Shown: positions 10,276-22,852 of the stretch, one piece after another | Layout: each line of letters starts with the position of its first letter | How positions within the stretch are numbered: the stretch's first letter is position 1 | Made by a program: the position numbers and the translations under genes | The notes under the pieces: model-generated | Seen by the model: only the letters and a program-made list of their open reading frames with translations | Told to the model about the DNA's origin: nothing | Databases searched by the model: none | Assembly (NCBI GenBank): GCA_037974665.1 | Contig: CM075771.1 | Coordinates: 36,936,425 to 37,000,424 of the forward strand | DNA: 64,000 bases | Source: Ehretia macrophylla | Taxonomy: Eukaryota > Streptophyta > Magnoliopsida > Boraginales > Ehretiaceae | Direction: 5' to 3'

Positions 10276-12075
10276 CTGAGATGATAAAAGAGGGTGAGTC
10301 CTTATGAACTCAATGAGGGGGAACGAGAAATAGGTTTTGAAACTCATTTTCCTGTTCAACTTATGAAAATCCTTTTGCAAGCATGAATATAATGCAATTA
10401 AGTACATAACAATAATATAAGGTAAAGGAACACAATTACTAGTCTTTCCTCCCCGAGGTTCTCCAGGAACCAAGCGAGAGTACTTATACATATAGAAAAG
10501 GATACGGTGAGCTTTTGCTCTCAGTGGTTGCGGCTGACTTCAAATCATCCCCTTAACACGCCAATTGGGTGTACTCCGGATGTACCCCGAAATCCTACGA
10601 CCCAACTCTCCGAGGAAGTCTAGCCCCCAAGCGAGAGAGGGAATTGGACAGTGGTAGTCACGGGTGCACCGGCAAGCCCGATGCCACCTAGTGTGCGTGA
10701 TCGCTACCACGCCAGACTGAAAGGTTGCAACCTTGTATGCAATGCACATTTATGACATTTAATATATCACATTAGGAGGACAACAAAGTAAGTTGCCTCC
10801 GGACAGTCATAAGATTGCACATTGACAAGTAAACAAGCGAGGCACGAATAGACAAGTAATTTCACTTGAAAAGCATATGGAGTTATATGAACATTAAACG
10901 GGCAGCCATGTAACACATGTAAATCAAATCATATAACTCATTTCAAAGTCCACGTAATCAAATATTAAGATTATTCAACATGCAACAACATCTACATGGA
11001 CTCGGATGCAAGAAAGGCCTATTTGTCAACATGCAACGAATCAATATCACATTTAGGGCTATAAGGAAACTACGGGCAGCCTACTAAACATATAATTACA
11101 CTCAATATTCAAAGGTTCAACACTTAGCAAGTTCTCCTAGTCACTAGGGTTTCCATTTCGTGCTTACCCGTGCAATTAAGCCCCAAGTCAACTCAAAATC
11201 AATCTCAAACCAAGCATCAATTAATACAAACATCCCCAAGCACTCAAAACAGTCCACACAATATCCCAATGCCTCAATCCAAAGCAATTAATACCACAAG
11301 AGAAGTTACAACAAATTTCTAAGCATATAACTAAGTGAAACCCTCACTGCAATAGGCTGTTTTCTCACAATCATTGAGTCAATCAATCAATATCCAATTC
11401 CATTGAATAAGATTTAAAATTAAAGCTTAAGAAGTGAACTAAAATCCGAAACAAACCTTGCATCATTTGGAGTTCGAGATCAATAGTTATAGCCAAAACA
11501 GTGGGATTGCACAAAACTGTCCAGATTTGCACACATTTCAATAATTGTCGTTTTTGAGGTCCTTAGAGTCAGATGTAGCCTTAGTCCATTTCTGACAAAA
11601 ATGTCCAGAACCGAAAAACCTAGCATCACACCAAATTTCATGCATTTTGGACATCATTTACTAAGTCAAATCTGGTTCGTTCTACAAGGTCAGTGCATCT
11701 GCCAAAACCTGCTTCATTTTTCCAGATTTCCAAATTTGGACACATTTTAATGATTTGCCATTTTGAGGACTTTAGAGTCTAAATTAGCTTTGGCCTATTT
11801 CTGTGAAAAATGTTCAAAACTGGAAAAAATAGTCACCTACCAATTTTCATTCATTTGTAACATCATTTTCCTAGCCAAACGCACCTTGAACCAACAGGTC
11901 AGAGAGCTGTCACACAATCCGATTTCACCTTTCATCATCTTCAAGCCAAAATCTTTCCATGCATGGTTGTAAAAGCTTATGAACGAACATATAACTCAAG
12001 TACAGAAGCAAAGACATACATTTATAAGCATGCATGTGGATTTTTGAAGGATTTTCAAAAGGTTTTAGCCCTCAC
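10276..12075 (-). other. Intron-like segment in element 2 LTR
   Basis: In the element's sense, the donor-like CTAAG|GTGAGG has its first intron base at 12075 and the acceptor-like TTATCATCTCAG ends at 10276: 1800 nt. After the acceptor one frame reads a short acidic tail (EEDQEQVPKDDVPNDDSLE) before a stop, but reading back across the junction meets TAA in the same phase, so coding is doubtful. Confidence 0.4.
10775..10800 (-). other. Conserved LTR hairpin, element 2
   Basis: In element sense: GGAGGCAAC, loop TTACTTT, GTTGTCCTCC. CAAC pairs with GTTG and GGAGG with CCTCC around a bulged T. Confidence 0.6.
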
Positions 12076-13079
12076 CTTAGCAAATCAACAAGAAGATGCA
12101 CAAAACTTGTTGAAGCACAAATTTCTTCTTCTTCTTTGCTTAGCCGAGATTCCAACTTGATTTTCTCTATTTTTCCTAGCTTAGTGACCAAGCTCTTAGT
12201 ACATGCATGTGGTTAGAACAAGAAGAAAAGAAATGGAAGCTAGCAAACTCACCAAGGCCGAAATGGTGACTCAAAGGGCTTGCATGTGTGATTCTTGCAA
12301 CTTAGCTAGCTTGGTTGAGTTCTTTTGCTTGTTGTTTGTCTTGATGCACCATAGGATGATGAAGATGAGCTAAGGGATGAAGAAACTCAGCCAAAACCGA
12401 GATTGAGAGAGAAGAATGAGAGGGAGAGAGAGAAAAATGAAAAGAAATGAGAGAAATGAAGAAAAATAAGAGTTTTGATGGGCAAAGGAACATTGTCGGC
12501 CTAGGGGCTTGCAATTTTCAGATTTGTGTCTTCAAGATGCTTGGATTTTGAAGTGTTTAGCATGGGCAAGGGGGCAATGTCAAGAATGGTGGAGTTTGAG
12601 GAGGTTTTAAGCAATTTTTTTTTATGCATTTGTGTCATAGAATGTCATAAAATATTGGGAATGAGATTTGAATTATGCAAAGCAAGCACAAGGCTCTCAA
12701 AGTGGTCGGCCAAGGCATCAAAAATCTGATTTTTTTGTCATCTTTGACCATTATTTAATTGTGTGTTGAAAGTGCAAAAAGAATAAAGAATAAAGAGTAA
12801 GGAATGTTTTTTGTGAGATTTTGTCTTCTAGTGGGTTGAATTAGTAATTCAATAATAGTTAGTGGATTTTGTAGGATTAATTAATGACCTAGTGCTTCGT
12901 GTAAGATGCTTTCTTGTTTAGCGTGAGGGCACACTTTCCTAGATTTAGGGCATGCACTACGAGGTACGACACGAACTACTAAACAAACACACGTTTTCCA
13001 AGTAAATGCAAGCAACCCTAAATGAATGCACGAATTTCAATGCATGACACACAAAACGAACACAATTCTTAAACCTAGG

Positions 13080-13245
13080 TCAAGACACGTAAATCTAGAT
13101 TAGGGCACACGAAATGAGGTATCGCACGCAAATCGAGGTCAGGGCATGTATGTCGAGGTATGCATGAAAACCAAGACAGGACACGTAATCCAAGGTCAGT
13201 CTCTGGCACGTAAATCAAGGTAACACACATTATTCGGGGTCGGAC
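13080..13245 (-). repeat. CGTG-rich subrepeats at 5' end of element 2 LTR
   Basis: Plus-strand CACG motifs recur at irregular spacings of about 20-30 bp (ACACGTAAAT, GCACACGAAAT, CGCACGCAAAT, ACACGTAATC, GCACGTAAATC), often followed by AGGT. The same zone exists in elements 3 and 4. Confidence 0.6.
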
Positions 13246-13251
13246 CTCACA

Positions 13252-13364
13252 CAACACGAGGACTTCCCAGGGGGTCACCCATCCTAGTACTACTATTTCC
13301 TAAGTACGCTTAACTTTGGAGTTCTGATGGGATCTGGTGCATTAGTGCTGGTATGATCGCACCC
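13252..13364 (-). pseudogene. 5S copy 11, main part (right of insertion)
   Basis: 113 nt, RNA 1-113. Together with 9570-9580, minus the 5-bp duplication, it gives a 119-nt gene. Changes: 70G>U, 68G>A, 67C>A, 64G>A, 60G>A, 48G>A, 30G>A. The insertion removes the normal 3' strand of helix I and the terminator, and the intermediate element is also damaged. Confidence 0.92.
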
Positions 13365-13921
13365 GTCATATTGAGGGCACAATTCATTTATGTGTTAACG
13401 GTTCACAATCCCAGCCTAGAGAGATGGCCCATTCAGAAGGCCGAATGCGCTTAACGACAACCCATCCGCTTCGACAACGCATCATCCTCGCAAGACGTGA
13501 TATCGACGTGTTGTAGGACCCTCTAATGTCCCACGAGTAAGGTTGTCGTCCTCTTAACAACTCACGACGTACGATCCGTGACGGAAAAACAAAACAAAAG
13601 AAGAAAAGTGTCCCGAAACTGATGAAAACGTTCGATTTTAGGCTGTAAAAATGGGCAAAGCGAGCAAGCTGGCTGCCCCCATCGTAGAGCTCTATGAGAG
13701 CTTTGCAACGGAATGCTGTGCGCCACGTAACTCCTTACGGATCAAAAGTTATGGGCACTGTAATGATGGAGACCTGGTCATAAGCCCTACGCCCTCGGTT
13801 TGCTGGCCCAGCCTCCACGTGAAGCGAAGTTGTCTTGGCCAAGGTGCCATGGGATTCGATAATAGAAATGTGGTGGATAAAGTATATTGGCAACCCTCAC
13901 TGGAGCAAAAAAAATTGAAAA

Positions 13922-14040
13922 GGGGTGCAGCACGAGGACTTCCCAGGGGGTTACCCATCCTTGTACTACTGTAGCCCAAGCACACTTAACTTCGGAGTTC
14001 TTATGGGATCCGGTGCATTAGTACTGGTATGATCGCACCC
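13922..14040 (-). rRNA. 5S rRNA gene, copy 12
   Basis: 119 nt. Changes: 111U>C, 89G>A, 79U>A, 70G>C, 68G>U, 57C>U, 39C>A, 18C>U. Two changes are in the intermediate element, one each in A- and C-box. Confidence 0.92.
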
Positions 14041-14600
14041 GTCATGTTGAGGGCACAATTCCTTTATGTGTTAACGGTTCACAGTCCCAGTCTAGAGAGA
14101 TGGCCCAGTTAGAAGGCCCAATGGGCTTAAGGATAACCCATCCGCTTCAACAATGCAGCATCCTCGCAAGACGTGATATCGACGTGTTATAGGGCCCTCT
14201 AACATCCAGCGAGTAAGGTTGACATCCTTTTAACAGCTCACGACGTACGATCCGGCACGGAAAAACACAGCAAAAGAAGAAAAATAGCCCGAAACTAATG
14301 AAAACGTTTGATTTTGGGCTCGAAAAATAGGCACAGCGAGCAAGCTGGCTGCCCCCGTCGTAGAGCTCTCGGAGAGCTTTGGAACGGTATGCTGTGCACC
14401 GCGTAACTCCTTACGGATCAAAAGTTATGGGCACCAGAGCGACGGAGACCTGGTCACAAGCCCTACTCCCTCGGTTTGCTGGCCCAGCTTCCACGTGAAG
14501 CGAAGTTGTCTTGCCCAAGGTGCCGTGGGATTCGATAATAGAAATGTGGTGGATAAAGTATCTTGGCAACCCTAACCGGAGCAAAAAAAATTGAAAAAAG

Positions 14601-14719
14601 GGGGTGCAACACGAGGACTTCCCAAGGGGTCACCCATCCTAGTACTACTCTCACCCAAGCATGCTTAACTTCGGAGTTCTGATTGGATCCGGTGCATTAG
14701 TACTGGTATGATCGCACCC
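14601..14719 (-). rRNA. 5S rRNA gene, copy 13
   Basis: 119 nt. Changes: 95C>U, 67C>U, 58G>A, 36C>A, 18C>U. Two of the five are CpG decay. Confidence 0.94.
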
Positions 14720-15278
14720 GTCATGTTGAGGGCACAATTCCTTTATGTGTCAACGGTTCACAGTCCCAGCCTAGAGAGATGGCCCATTCTGAAGGCCCAA
14801 TGGGCCTAACGACAACCCATCTGCTACAACAACGCAGCATCCTTGCAAGACGTGATATCGACGTGTTGTAGGGCCCTCTAATGTCCCACGAGTAAGGTTG
14901 TCGTCCATTTAACAGCTCACGACGCACGATCTGGGACTGAAAAATAGAGCAAAAGAAGAAAAGTGGCCTGAAACTAATGAAAACATTCGATTTTGGGCTC
15001 CAAAAATGGGCACAGTGAGCAAGCTGGCTAGCTCCGTCGTAGAGCTCTCGGATAGCTTTGCAATAATATGCTGTACGCCGCGTAACTCCTTACGGATCAA
15101 AAGTTATGGGCACCGGAGCGACGGAAACCTGGTCACAAGCCCTACGCCCTCAGTTTGCTGGCCCAACCTCCACATGAAGCGAAGTTGTCTTGCCCAAGGT
15201 GCTGTGGGATTCGATATTATAAATGTGGTGGATAAAGTAACATGGCAACCCTAACTGGAGCAAAAAAAATTGAAAAAG

Positions 15279-15397
15279 GGGGTGCAACACGAGGACTTCC
15301 CAGGGGGTCACCCATCCTAGTACTGCTGTCGCCCAAGCACGCTTAACTTCGGAGTTCTAATGGGATCCGGTGCATTAGTGCTGTTATGATTGCACCC
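15279..15397 (-). rRNA. 5S rRNA gene, copy 14
   Basis: 119 nt. Changes: 73U>C, 70G>C, 39C>U, 14C>A, 7G>A. A-box and C-box intact. Confidence 0.94.
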
Positions 15398-15956
15398 ATC
15401 ATGTTGAGGGCACAATTCCTTTATGTGTTAACGATTCACAGTCCCAGCATAGAGAGATGGCCCATTCAGAATGCCCAATAGGCTTAACGACAACCCATCC
15501 GCTTCAACAACGCTGCATCCTCGCAAGACGTGATATCGACGCATTGTACGGCCCTCTAATGTCCCGCGAGTAAGGTTGTTGTCCTTTTAACAACTCACGA
15601 TGTACGATCCGGGACAGAAAAACAGAGCAAATGAACAAAAGTGGCTCGAAACTGATGAAAACATTCGATTTTGGGCTCCAAAAATGGGCACAGCGAGCAA
15701 ACAGGCTACCCCCATCGTAGAGCTCTTGGAGAGCTTTGGAACGGTATGCTGTGTGCCACGGAACTCCTTACGGATCAAAAGCTATTGGCACTGGAGCGAC
15801 GGACACCTTGTCACAAGCCCTACGCCCTCGGTTTGCTGGCTCAGCTTGCATGTGAAGCGAAGTTGTCTTGCCCAAGGTGCCATAGGATTCGATAATAGAA
15901 ATGTGGTGGACAAAGTATCTTGGCAACCCTAACCGGAGGAAAAAAAATTGAAAAGG

Positions 15957-16074
15957 GGGGTGCAACACGAGGACTTCCAGGGGGTCACCCATCCTAGTAC
16001 TACTCTCGCCCAAACAAGCTTAACATCGGAGTTCTGATGGGATCTGGTGCATTAGTGCTGGTATGATCGCACCC
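15957..16074 (-). rRNA. 5S rRNA gene, copy 15
   Basis: 118 nt: one G missing from the GGG at 97-99. Changes 61C>U, 58G>U, 50A>U, 30G>A; three are in the A-box. Confidence 0.92.
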
Positions 16075-16632
16075 GTCATGATAAAGGTAGAATTCCTTTT
16101 TGTGTTAACGGTTCACAGTCCCAGCCTAGAGAGATGGCCCATTCAGAAGGCCCAATGGGCTTAACAACAACCCATCCGCTTCAACAACGTAGCATCCTTG
16201 CAAGACGGGATATCGACGCATTGTAGGGCCCTCTAATGTCCCGCGAGTAAGGTTGTCATCCTTTTAACAGCTCACAATGTACGACCCGGGACAGAAAAAC
16301 AGAGCTTAATAAGAAAAGTGGCCCGAAATCGATGAAAACGTTCAATTTTGGGCTCCAAAAAGGGCACAGCGAGCAAGCTTGTTGCCCCCGTCGTAGAGCT
16401 CTCGGAGAGCTTTCCAACGGTATGCTGTGGGCCGCGTAACTCCTTACGGATCAAAAGTTATGGGCACTGGAGCTACGGAGACCTGGTCACAAGCCCTACG
16501 CCCTCGGTTTGCGGGCCCAGCCGCCACGTGAAGCGCAATTGTCTTGCCCAAGGTGCCGTGGGATTCGATAATACAAATGTGGTGGATAAATTATCTTGGC
16601 ATCCCTAACCGGAGCAAAAAAATTTGAAATGG

Positions 16633-16753
16633 GCAGTGCAACGCGAGGACTTTTCCTAGGGGTTCACCCATTCGAGTTCTACTCTCGCCCAAGCACGCTT
16701 AACTTCGGAGTTCTTATGGGATCCGGTGCATTAGTGCTGGTATGATCGTACCC
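16633..16753 (-). pseudogene. 5S rRNA copy 16, degenerate 3' third
   Basis: 121 nt. The first 70 RNA bases are nearly normal (39C>A, 5G>A). From about 75 onward the C-box and 3' stem carry small insertions and many substitutions (complement of TTTTCCTAGGGGTTCACCC, then TTCGAGTTCT), and the 3' end reads GCACUGC. The C-box is disrupted, so it is most likely silent. Confidence 0.88.
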
Positions 16754-17311
16754 GTCATGTTGAGGGCACAATTCCTTTATGTGTTAATGGTTCACAGTCC
16801 CAACCTAGAGAGATGGCCCATTCAGAAGGCCCAATGGGCTTAATGACAACCCATCCGCTTCAACAACGCAGCATCCTCATAAGACGTGATATAGACGCAT
16901 TGTAGGGCCCTATAATGTCCCACGAGTAAGGTTGTCGTCCTTTTAACAGCTCACAACGTACGATTCGGGACGAAAAAATATAGCAAAAGAAGAAAAGTGG
17001 CTCGAAACTGATCAAACATTCGATTTTGGGCTCCAAAAACTGGTAAAGCGAGCAAGCTGGCTGCCCCCATCGTAGAACTCTCAGAGAGCTTTGTAACAGT
17101 ATGCTGTGCGCTGCGTAACTCCTTATGGATCAATAGTAGTGGGCACCGGAGCGATGGAGGCCTTGTCATAAGCCCTACGCCCTCGGTTTGCGGGCCCAAC
17201 CACCACGTGAAGCGATGTTGTCTTGCCCATGGTGCCGTGGGATTCAATAATAGAAACGTAGTGGATAAAGTATCTTGGCAACCCTAACCGGAGCAAAAAT
17301 AATTGATAAGG

Positions 17312-17430
17312 GGGGTGCAACACGAGGACTTCCGAGGGGGTCACCTATCCTAGTACTACTATCGCCCAAGCACGCTTAACATCGGAGTTCTGATGGGATC
17401 CGGTGCATTAGTGATGGTATGATCGAACCC
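17312..17430 (-). rRNA. 5S rRNA gene, copy 17
   Basis: 119 nt. Changes: 97G>C, 85G>A, 70G>U, 50A>U, 17G>U, 5G>U. Confidence 0.93.
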
Positions 17431-17989
17431 GTCATGTTGAGGGCACAATTCCTTTATGTGTGAACAGTTCACAGTCCCAGCCTAGAGAGATGGCCCATTC
17501 AGAAGGCCCAATGGGCTTAAAGACAACCCATCTGCTTCAGCAACGCAGCATCTTTGCAAGACGTGATATCGACGTGTTGTAGGGCACTCTAATGTCCTAC
17601 GAGTAAGGTTGTCCTCCTTTTAACGGCTCACGACGTCCGATCCAGGACGGAGAAATAGAGCAAAAGAAGAAAAGTGGCCCAAAACTGACTGAAACGTTCG
17701 ATTTTAGGCTCCAAAAATGGGCAAAGCAAGCAAGCTGGTCACCCCCATTGTAGAGCTCCCTGTGAGCTTTGCAATGGTATGTTGTGCACCGCGTAACTCC
17801 TTATGGATCAAAAGTTATGGGCACCGGAGCGACAGAGACCTGGTCACAAGCCCTACGCCCTCGATTTGCTGGGCCAGCTTCCATGTGAAGCGAAGTTGTC
17901 TTGCCTAAGGTGCCATGGGATTCGATAATAGAAATGTGATGGATAAAGTATCTTGGAAACCCTAACCGGAGCAAAAAAAATTGAAAAGG

Positions 17990-18108
17990 GGGGTGCAACA
18001 CGAGGACTTCCCAGGGGGTCACCCATCCTAGTACTACTTTCGCCCAAGCACGCTTAACTTTGGAGTTCTGATGGGATCCGGTGCATTAGTGCTGGTATGA
18101 TGGCACCT
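17990..18108 (-). rRNA. 5S rRNA gene, copy 18
   Basis: 119 nt. Changes: 70G>A, 48G>A, 7G>C, 1G>A. A-box and C-box match consensus. Confidence 0.95.
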
Positions 18109-18667
18109 GTCATGTTGAGGGCACAATTCCTTTATGTGTTAACGGTTCACAGTCCCAGCCTAGAGAGATGGCCCATGCAGAAGGCCCAATGGGCTTAACG
18201 ACAACCCATCCCCTTCAACAACGCAGCATCCTCGCAAGACGTGATATCAACGAGTTGTAGGGCCCTCTAATGTCCGGCGAGTAAGGTTGTTGTCCTTTTA
18301 ACAGCTCACGACGTACGATCCAGGACATAAAAACAGAGCGAAAGAAGAAAAGTGTCATGAAACTGATGAAAACGTTCAATTTTGGTCTGCCAAAATTGGC
18401 ACAACAAAAAAGCTAGCTACCCCCGTCGTAGAGTTCTGGGAGAGCTTTGCAACGGTACGCTGTGCGCCGCGTAACTCCTTACGGATCAAAAGTTATGGGC
18501 ACCGGAGCGACGGAGTCTTGGTCACAAGCCCTACACCCTCGGTTTACGGGCCCAGCCTCCACGTGAAGAGAAGTTGTCTTGCCCAAGGTGCCGTGGGATT
18601 CGATAATAGAAATGTGGTGGATAAAGTATCTTGGCAACCCTAACTGGAGAAAAAAAAATTGAAAAGG

Positions 18668-18786
18668 GGGGTGTAACACGAGGACTTCCCAAGAGGTCAC
18701 CTATCCTAGTACTACTGTCGCCCAAGCACGTTTAACTTCGTAGTTCTGATGGGATCCGGTGCATTAGTGCTGGTATGATCGCACCC
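18668..18786 (-). rRNA. 5S rRNA gene, copy 19
   Basis: 119 nt. Changes: 113G>A, 95C>U, 93C>U, 85G>A, 70G>C, 56G>A, 46C>A. Three hits in the C-box. Confidence 0.92.
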
Positions 18787-19344
18787 GTCATGTTAAGGGC
18801 ACAATTCCTTTATGTGTTAACAGTTCACAGTCCCAGCCTTGAGAGAAGGCCCATTTAGAAGGCCCAATAGGCTCAAGGACAACCCATCCGCTTCAACAAG
18901 GCAGCATCCTCGCAAGACATGATATCGTCGTGTTGTAGGGCCCTCTAATGTCCCGCGAGCAAGGTGTCGTACTTTTAATAGCTCACGACGTACGATGCGG
19001 GACGAAAAAACATAGCAAACGAAGAAAAGTGTCCTCAAACTGATGAAAACGTTCAATTTTGGTCTCCCAAAATTGGCACAACAAACAAGCTAGGTACCCC
19101 CGTCGTAGAGTTCTGGGAGAGCTTTGCAACGGTAGGCTGTACGCCGCGTAACTCCTTATGGATCAAAAGTTATGGGCACCAAAGCGACGGAGACATGGTC
19201 ACAAGCCCTACGCCCTCAGTTTGCTGGCCCAGCCTCCACGTGAAGCGAAGTTGTCTTGCCCAAGGTACCGTGGGATTCGATAATAGAAATGAGGTGGATA
19301 AAGTATCTTGGCAACCCTAATCGGAGCAAAAAAAATTGAAAATG

Positions 19345-19463
19345 GGGATGCAACATGAGGACTTCCCAGGAGGTCACCTATCCTAGTACTACTGTCGCCC
19401 AAGCACGCTTAACTTCGGAGTTCTGATGGGATCCGGAGCATTAGTATTGGTATGATCGCACCC
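19345..19463 (-). rRNA. 5S rRNA gene, copy 20
   Basis: 119 nt. Changes: 116C>U (gives a G-U pair with G3), 108G>A, 93C>U, 85G>A, 70G>C, 27A>U, 18C>U, 17G>A. Confidence 0.92.
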
Positions 19464-20021
19464 GACATGTTGAGGGCACAATTCCTTTATGTGTTAATGG
19501 TTCCCAGTCCCAGCCAAGAGAGAAGGCCCATTTAGAAGGCCCAATTTGCTTAAGGACAACCCATCCGCTTCAACAACGCAGCATCCTCGCAAGACGTCAT
19601 ATCGACGTGTTTTAGGGCCCTCTAATGTCCCGTGAGTAAGGTTGTCGTCCTTTTAACAGCACACGAAGTACGATCCAGGACCGAAAAATAGAGCAAAAGA
19701 AGAAAAGTGGCCTAAAACTAATGAAAACATTCGATTTTGGGTTCCCAGAATGGGCACAACAAAAAAACTAGCTGCCCCATCGTAGAGTTCTGGGAGAGCT
19801 TTGCAACGGTACGCTATGCGCCGCGTAACTCTTTACGAATCAAAAGTTAAGGGCACTAGAGCGACGGAGACCTGGTCACAAGCCCTACGCCCCCAGTTTG
19901 TTGGCCCAGCCTCCACGTGAAGCGAAGTTGTCTTGCCCAAGGTGCCGTGGGATTCGATAATAGAAATGTGATGGGTAAAGAATCTTGGTAACCCTAACCG
20001 GAGCAAAAAAAATTGAAAAGT

Positions 20022-20140
20022 GGGGTGCAACACGAGGACTTCCCAGGGGGTCAACCATCCTAGTACAACTGTCGCCCAAGCATGCTTAACTTCGGAGTTC
20101 TGATGGGATCCTGTGTATTAGTGCTGGTATGATCGCACCC
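20022..20140 (-). rRNA. 5S rRNA gene, copy 21
   Basis: 119 nt. Changes: 87G>U, 74A>U, 70G>C, 58G>A, 29C>A, 25G>A. Confidence 0.93.
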
Positions 20141-20699
20141 GTCATGTTGAGGGCACAATCCCTTTATGTGTTAACGGTTCACAGTCCCAGCCAAGAGAGA
20201 AGGCCTATTTAGAAGGCCCAATTTGCTTAAGGACAACCCATCCGCTTCAACAACGCAGCATCCTCGCAAGACGTGATATCGACGTGTTGTAGGGCCCTCT
20301 AATGTCCCGTGAGTAAGGTTGTCGTCCTTTTAACAGCTCACGAAGTACGATCCGGGACCGAAAAATAGAGCAAAAGTAGAAAAGTGGCCTAAAATTGATG
20401 AAAACGTCCGATTTTGGGGTCCCAGAATGGGCACAGCAAAGAAACTAGTTGCCCCCATCGTAGAGTTCATGGAGAGCTTTGCAACGGTACGTTGTGCGCC
20501 ACGTAACTCCTTACGAATCAAAAGTTATGGGCACAGGAGCGACGGAGACCTGGTCATAAGCCCTATGCCCTCAGTTTACGGGCCCAGCCTCCACGTGAAG
20601 CGAAGTTATCTTGCCGAAGGTGCCGTGGGATTCGATAACAGAAATGTAAAGGATAAAGTATCTTGGCAACCCTAACCGAAGCAAAAAAAATTGAAAAGA

Positions 20700-20818
20700 G
20701 GGGTGTAACACGAGGACTTCCCAAGGGGTCACCCATCCTAGTGCTACTCTCGCCCAAGCACGCTTAACTTCGGAGCTCTGATGGGATCCGGTGCATTAGT
20801 GCTGGTATTATGGTACCC
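20700..20818 (-). rRNA. 5S rRNA gene, copy 22
   Basis: 119 nt. Changes: 113G>A, 95C>U, 76U>C, 43A>G, 10C>A, 7G>C, 5G>A. The 5' strand of helix I is weakened; A-box intact. The spacer at 20819-21377 is the sister of that at 23530-24088. Confidence 0.92.
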
Positions 20819-21377
20819 ATCATGTTGAGGGCACAATTCCTTTATGTGTTAACGGTTCACAGTCCCAGCCTAGAGAGATAGCCTATTCAGAAGGCCCAAT
20901 GGGCTTAACGACAAACCATTCGCTTCAACAATGCAATATCCTCGCAAGACGTGATATCTACGTGCTGTAGGGCTCCCTAATATCCCGCGAGTAAGGTTGT
21001 CGTCCTTTTAACAGCTCACAACGTACGATCCGAGACAGAAAAACAGAGCAAAATTAGAAAAGTGGCCCGAAACTGATGAAAACGTTCGATTTTGGGCTCC
21101 AAAAATAGGCAAAGTGAGCAAGGCGGCTGCCCCTGTTGTAGAGTTCTCAGAGAGCATTGCAACGGTATGGTGTACGCTGCGTAACTCCTTACGAATCAAA
21201 AGTTATGGGCATCGGAGTGACGGAAACCTGGTCACAAGCCCTACGCCATCGGTTTGTTGGGTCAACCTCCACGTGAAGTGAAGTTGTCTTGCCCAAGGTG
21301 CTGTGGGATTCGATAATAGAAATGTGGTGGATAAAGTATCTGGGCAACACTAACCGGAGCAAAAAAAATTGAAAAGG

Positions 21378-21496
21378 TGGGTGCAACACGAGGACTTCCT
21401 AGGGGGTCACACATCCTAGTACTACTCTCACCCAAGCACGCTTAACTTCGGAGTTCTGATGGGATCCGGTGCATTAGTGCTGGTATGATCACACCC
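21378..21496 (-). rRNA. 5S rRNA gene, copy 23
   Basis: 119 nt. Changes: 119C>A, 97G>A, 86G>U, 67C>U, 6C>U. The set 119A/97A/86U/67U is shared with copy 27. Confidence 0.93.
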
Positions 21497-22056
21497 GTCA
21501 TGTTGAGGGCACAATTCTTTTATGTGTTAACGGTTCACAGTCCCAGCATAGAAAGATGGGCCATTCAGAATGCCCAATGGGCTTAACGACAACCCATCTG
21601 CTTTAACAACACTGCATCCTCGTAAGACGTGAAATCGACGGGTTGTAGGGCCCTCTAATGTCCCGCGAGTAAGGTTGTCGTCATTTTGACAGCTCACGAC
21701 GTACGATCCAGGACAAAAAAATAGAGGAAAAGGAGAAAAGTGGCCTGAAACTGATGAAAACATTCGATTTTGGGCTCCAAAATTGGGCACAATGAGCATG
21801 CTGGCTGCCCCTGTCGTAGAGCTCTCGGTGGGCTTTGCAACGGTATGCTGTGCGCTGCGTAACTCTTTACGGATAAAAAGTTATGGGCACCGGAGCGAGA
21901 GAGACCTGGTCACAAGCTCTACGCCCTCGGTTTGCGGGCCCAGCCTCCACGTGAAGCGAAGTTGTCTTCCCCAAGGTGACGTGGGATTCGATAAAAGAAA
22001 TTTGGTGGATAAAGTATCTTGGCAGCCCTAACCGGTGCAAAAAAAAATTGAAAAGG

Positions 22057-22175
22057 GGGGTGCAACACGAGGACATCCTACGGGGTCACCCATCCTGGTA
22101 CTAGTCACGCCCAAGCACGCTTAACTTCGGAGTTCTGATGGAAACTGGTGCATTAGTGCTGGTATGATCGCACCC
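22057..22175 (-). rRNA. 5S rRNA gene, copy 24 (degenerate)
   Basis: 119 nt. Changes: 101A>U, 97G>A, 95C>G, 79U>C, 72G>C, 69A>U, 34C>U, 32A>U, 30G>A. The intermediate element and C-box are both altered. Confidence 0.9.
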
Positions 22176-22733
22176 GTTATGTTGAGGGCACAATTCCTTT
22201 ATGTGTTAACGGTTCACAATCCCAGCCTAGAGAGATGGCCCATTCAGAAGGCCCAATGGGCTTAACGACAACCCATCTACTTCAACAACGCAGTATCCTC
22301 GCAAGATGTGATATCAACGCGTTGTATGGCTCTCTAATGTCCTGCGAGTAAGGTTTTTGTCCTTTTAATAGCTCACGACGTACGATTCGAGGCCAAAAAA
22401 CTGAGAAAAAGAAGAAAAGTAGCCCAAAACTGATGAAAACATTCAATTATGGGCTCCAAAAATTGGTAAAGCGAGCAAGCGACAGCCCCCGTCGTAGGGC
22501 TCTCGGAGAGCTTTGCAACGGTATGTTGTACGCAGCGTAACTCCTTACGGATCAAAAGTTATGGGCACCGAAATGACGGAGACCTGGTTACATGCCCTAC
22601 ACCCTCAGTTTGCTGGCCCAATCTCCACGTGAAGTGAAGTTGTCTTGCCCAAGGTGCCATGGGATTCAATAATAGATATTTGGTGGATAAAGTATCTTGA
22701 CAACCCTAACCGGAGCAAAACAAATTCAAACGG

Positions 22734-22852
22734 GCGGTGCAACACGAGGACTTCCCAAGGGGTCTCCCATCCGAGTACTACTCTGGCCCAAGCACGCTTA
22801 ACTTCGGAGTTCTGATGGGATCCGGTGTATTAGTGTTGGTATGATCGCACCC
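22734..22852 (-). rRNA. 5S rRNA gene, copy 25
   Basis: 119 nt. Changes: 118C>G, 95C>U, 88U>A, 80A>C, 68G>C, 25G>A, 17G>A. Three C-box hits. The downstream T-run is broken (complement of CAAAACAAATTC). Confidence 0.91.

Larger units (their letters stand above)
9581..13251 (-). mobile_element. Family A solo LTR, element 2
   Basis: A 3671-bp element in minus orientation. Plus-strand ends are TGTCACGCCC and GACCTCACA; in its own sense it starts TGTGAGGTCC and ends GGGCGTGACA. It is flanked by AAACA (9576-9580) and CAACA (13252-13256), a 5-bp duplication with one mismatch. Excising it plus one target copy gives a 676-bp 5S unit. It has no internal domain, primer-binding site or pol frame, hence a solo LTR left by LTR-LTR recombination. 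It sits within the last 11 nt of a 5S gene. Confidence 0.92.

Noticed and set aside
9581-13251. DNA transposon, because the ends are partly inverted (TGTSAC/GGCC... and GTGACA).
   Set aside because: The 5-bp target duplication, TG...CA ends and length fit LTRs. The end similarity is short and imperfect and no transposase is present.
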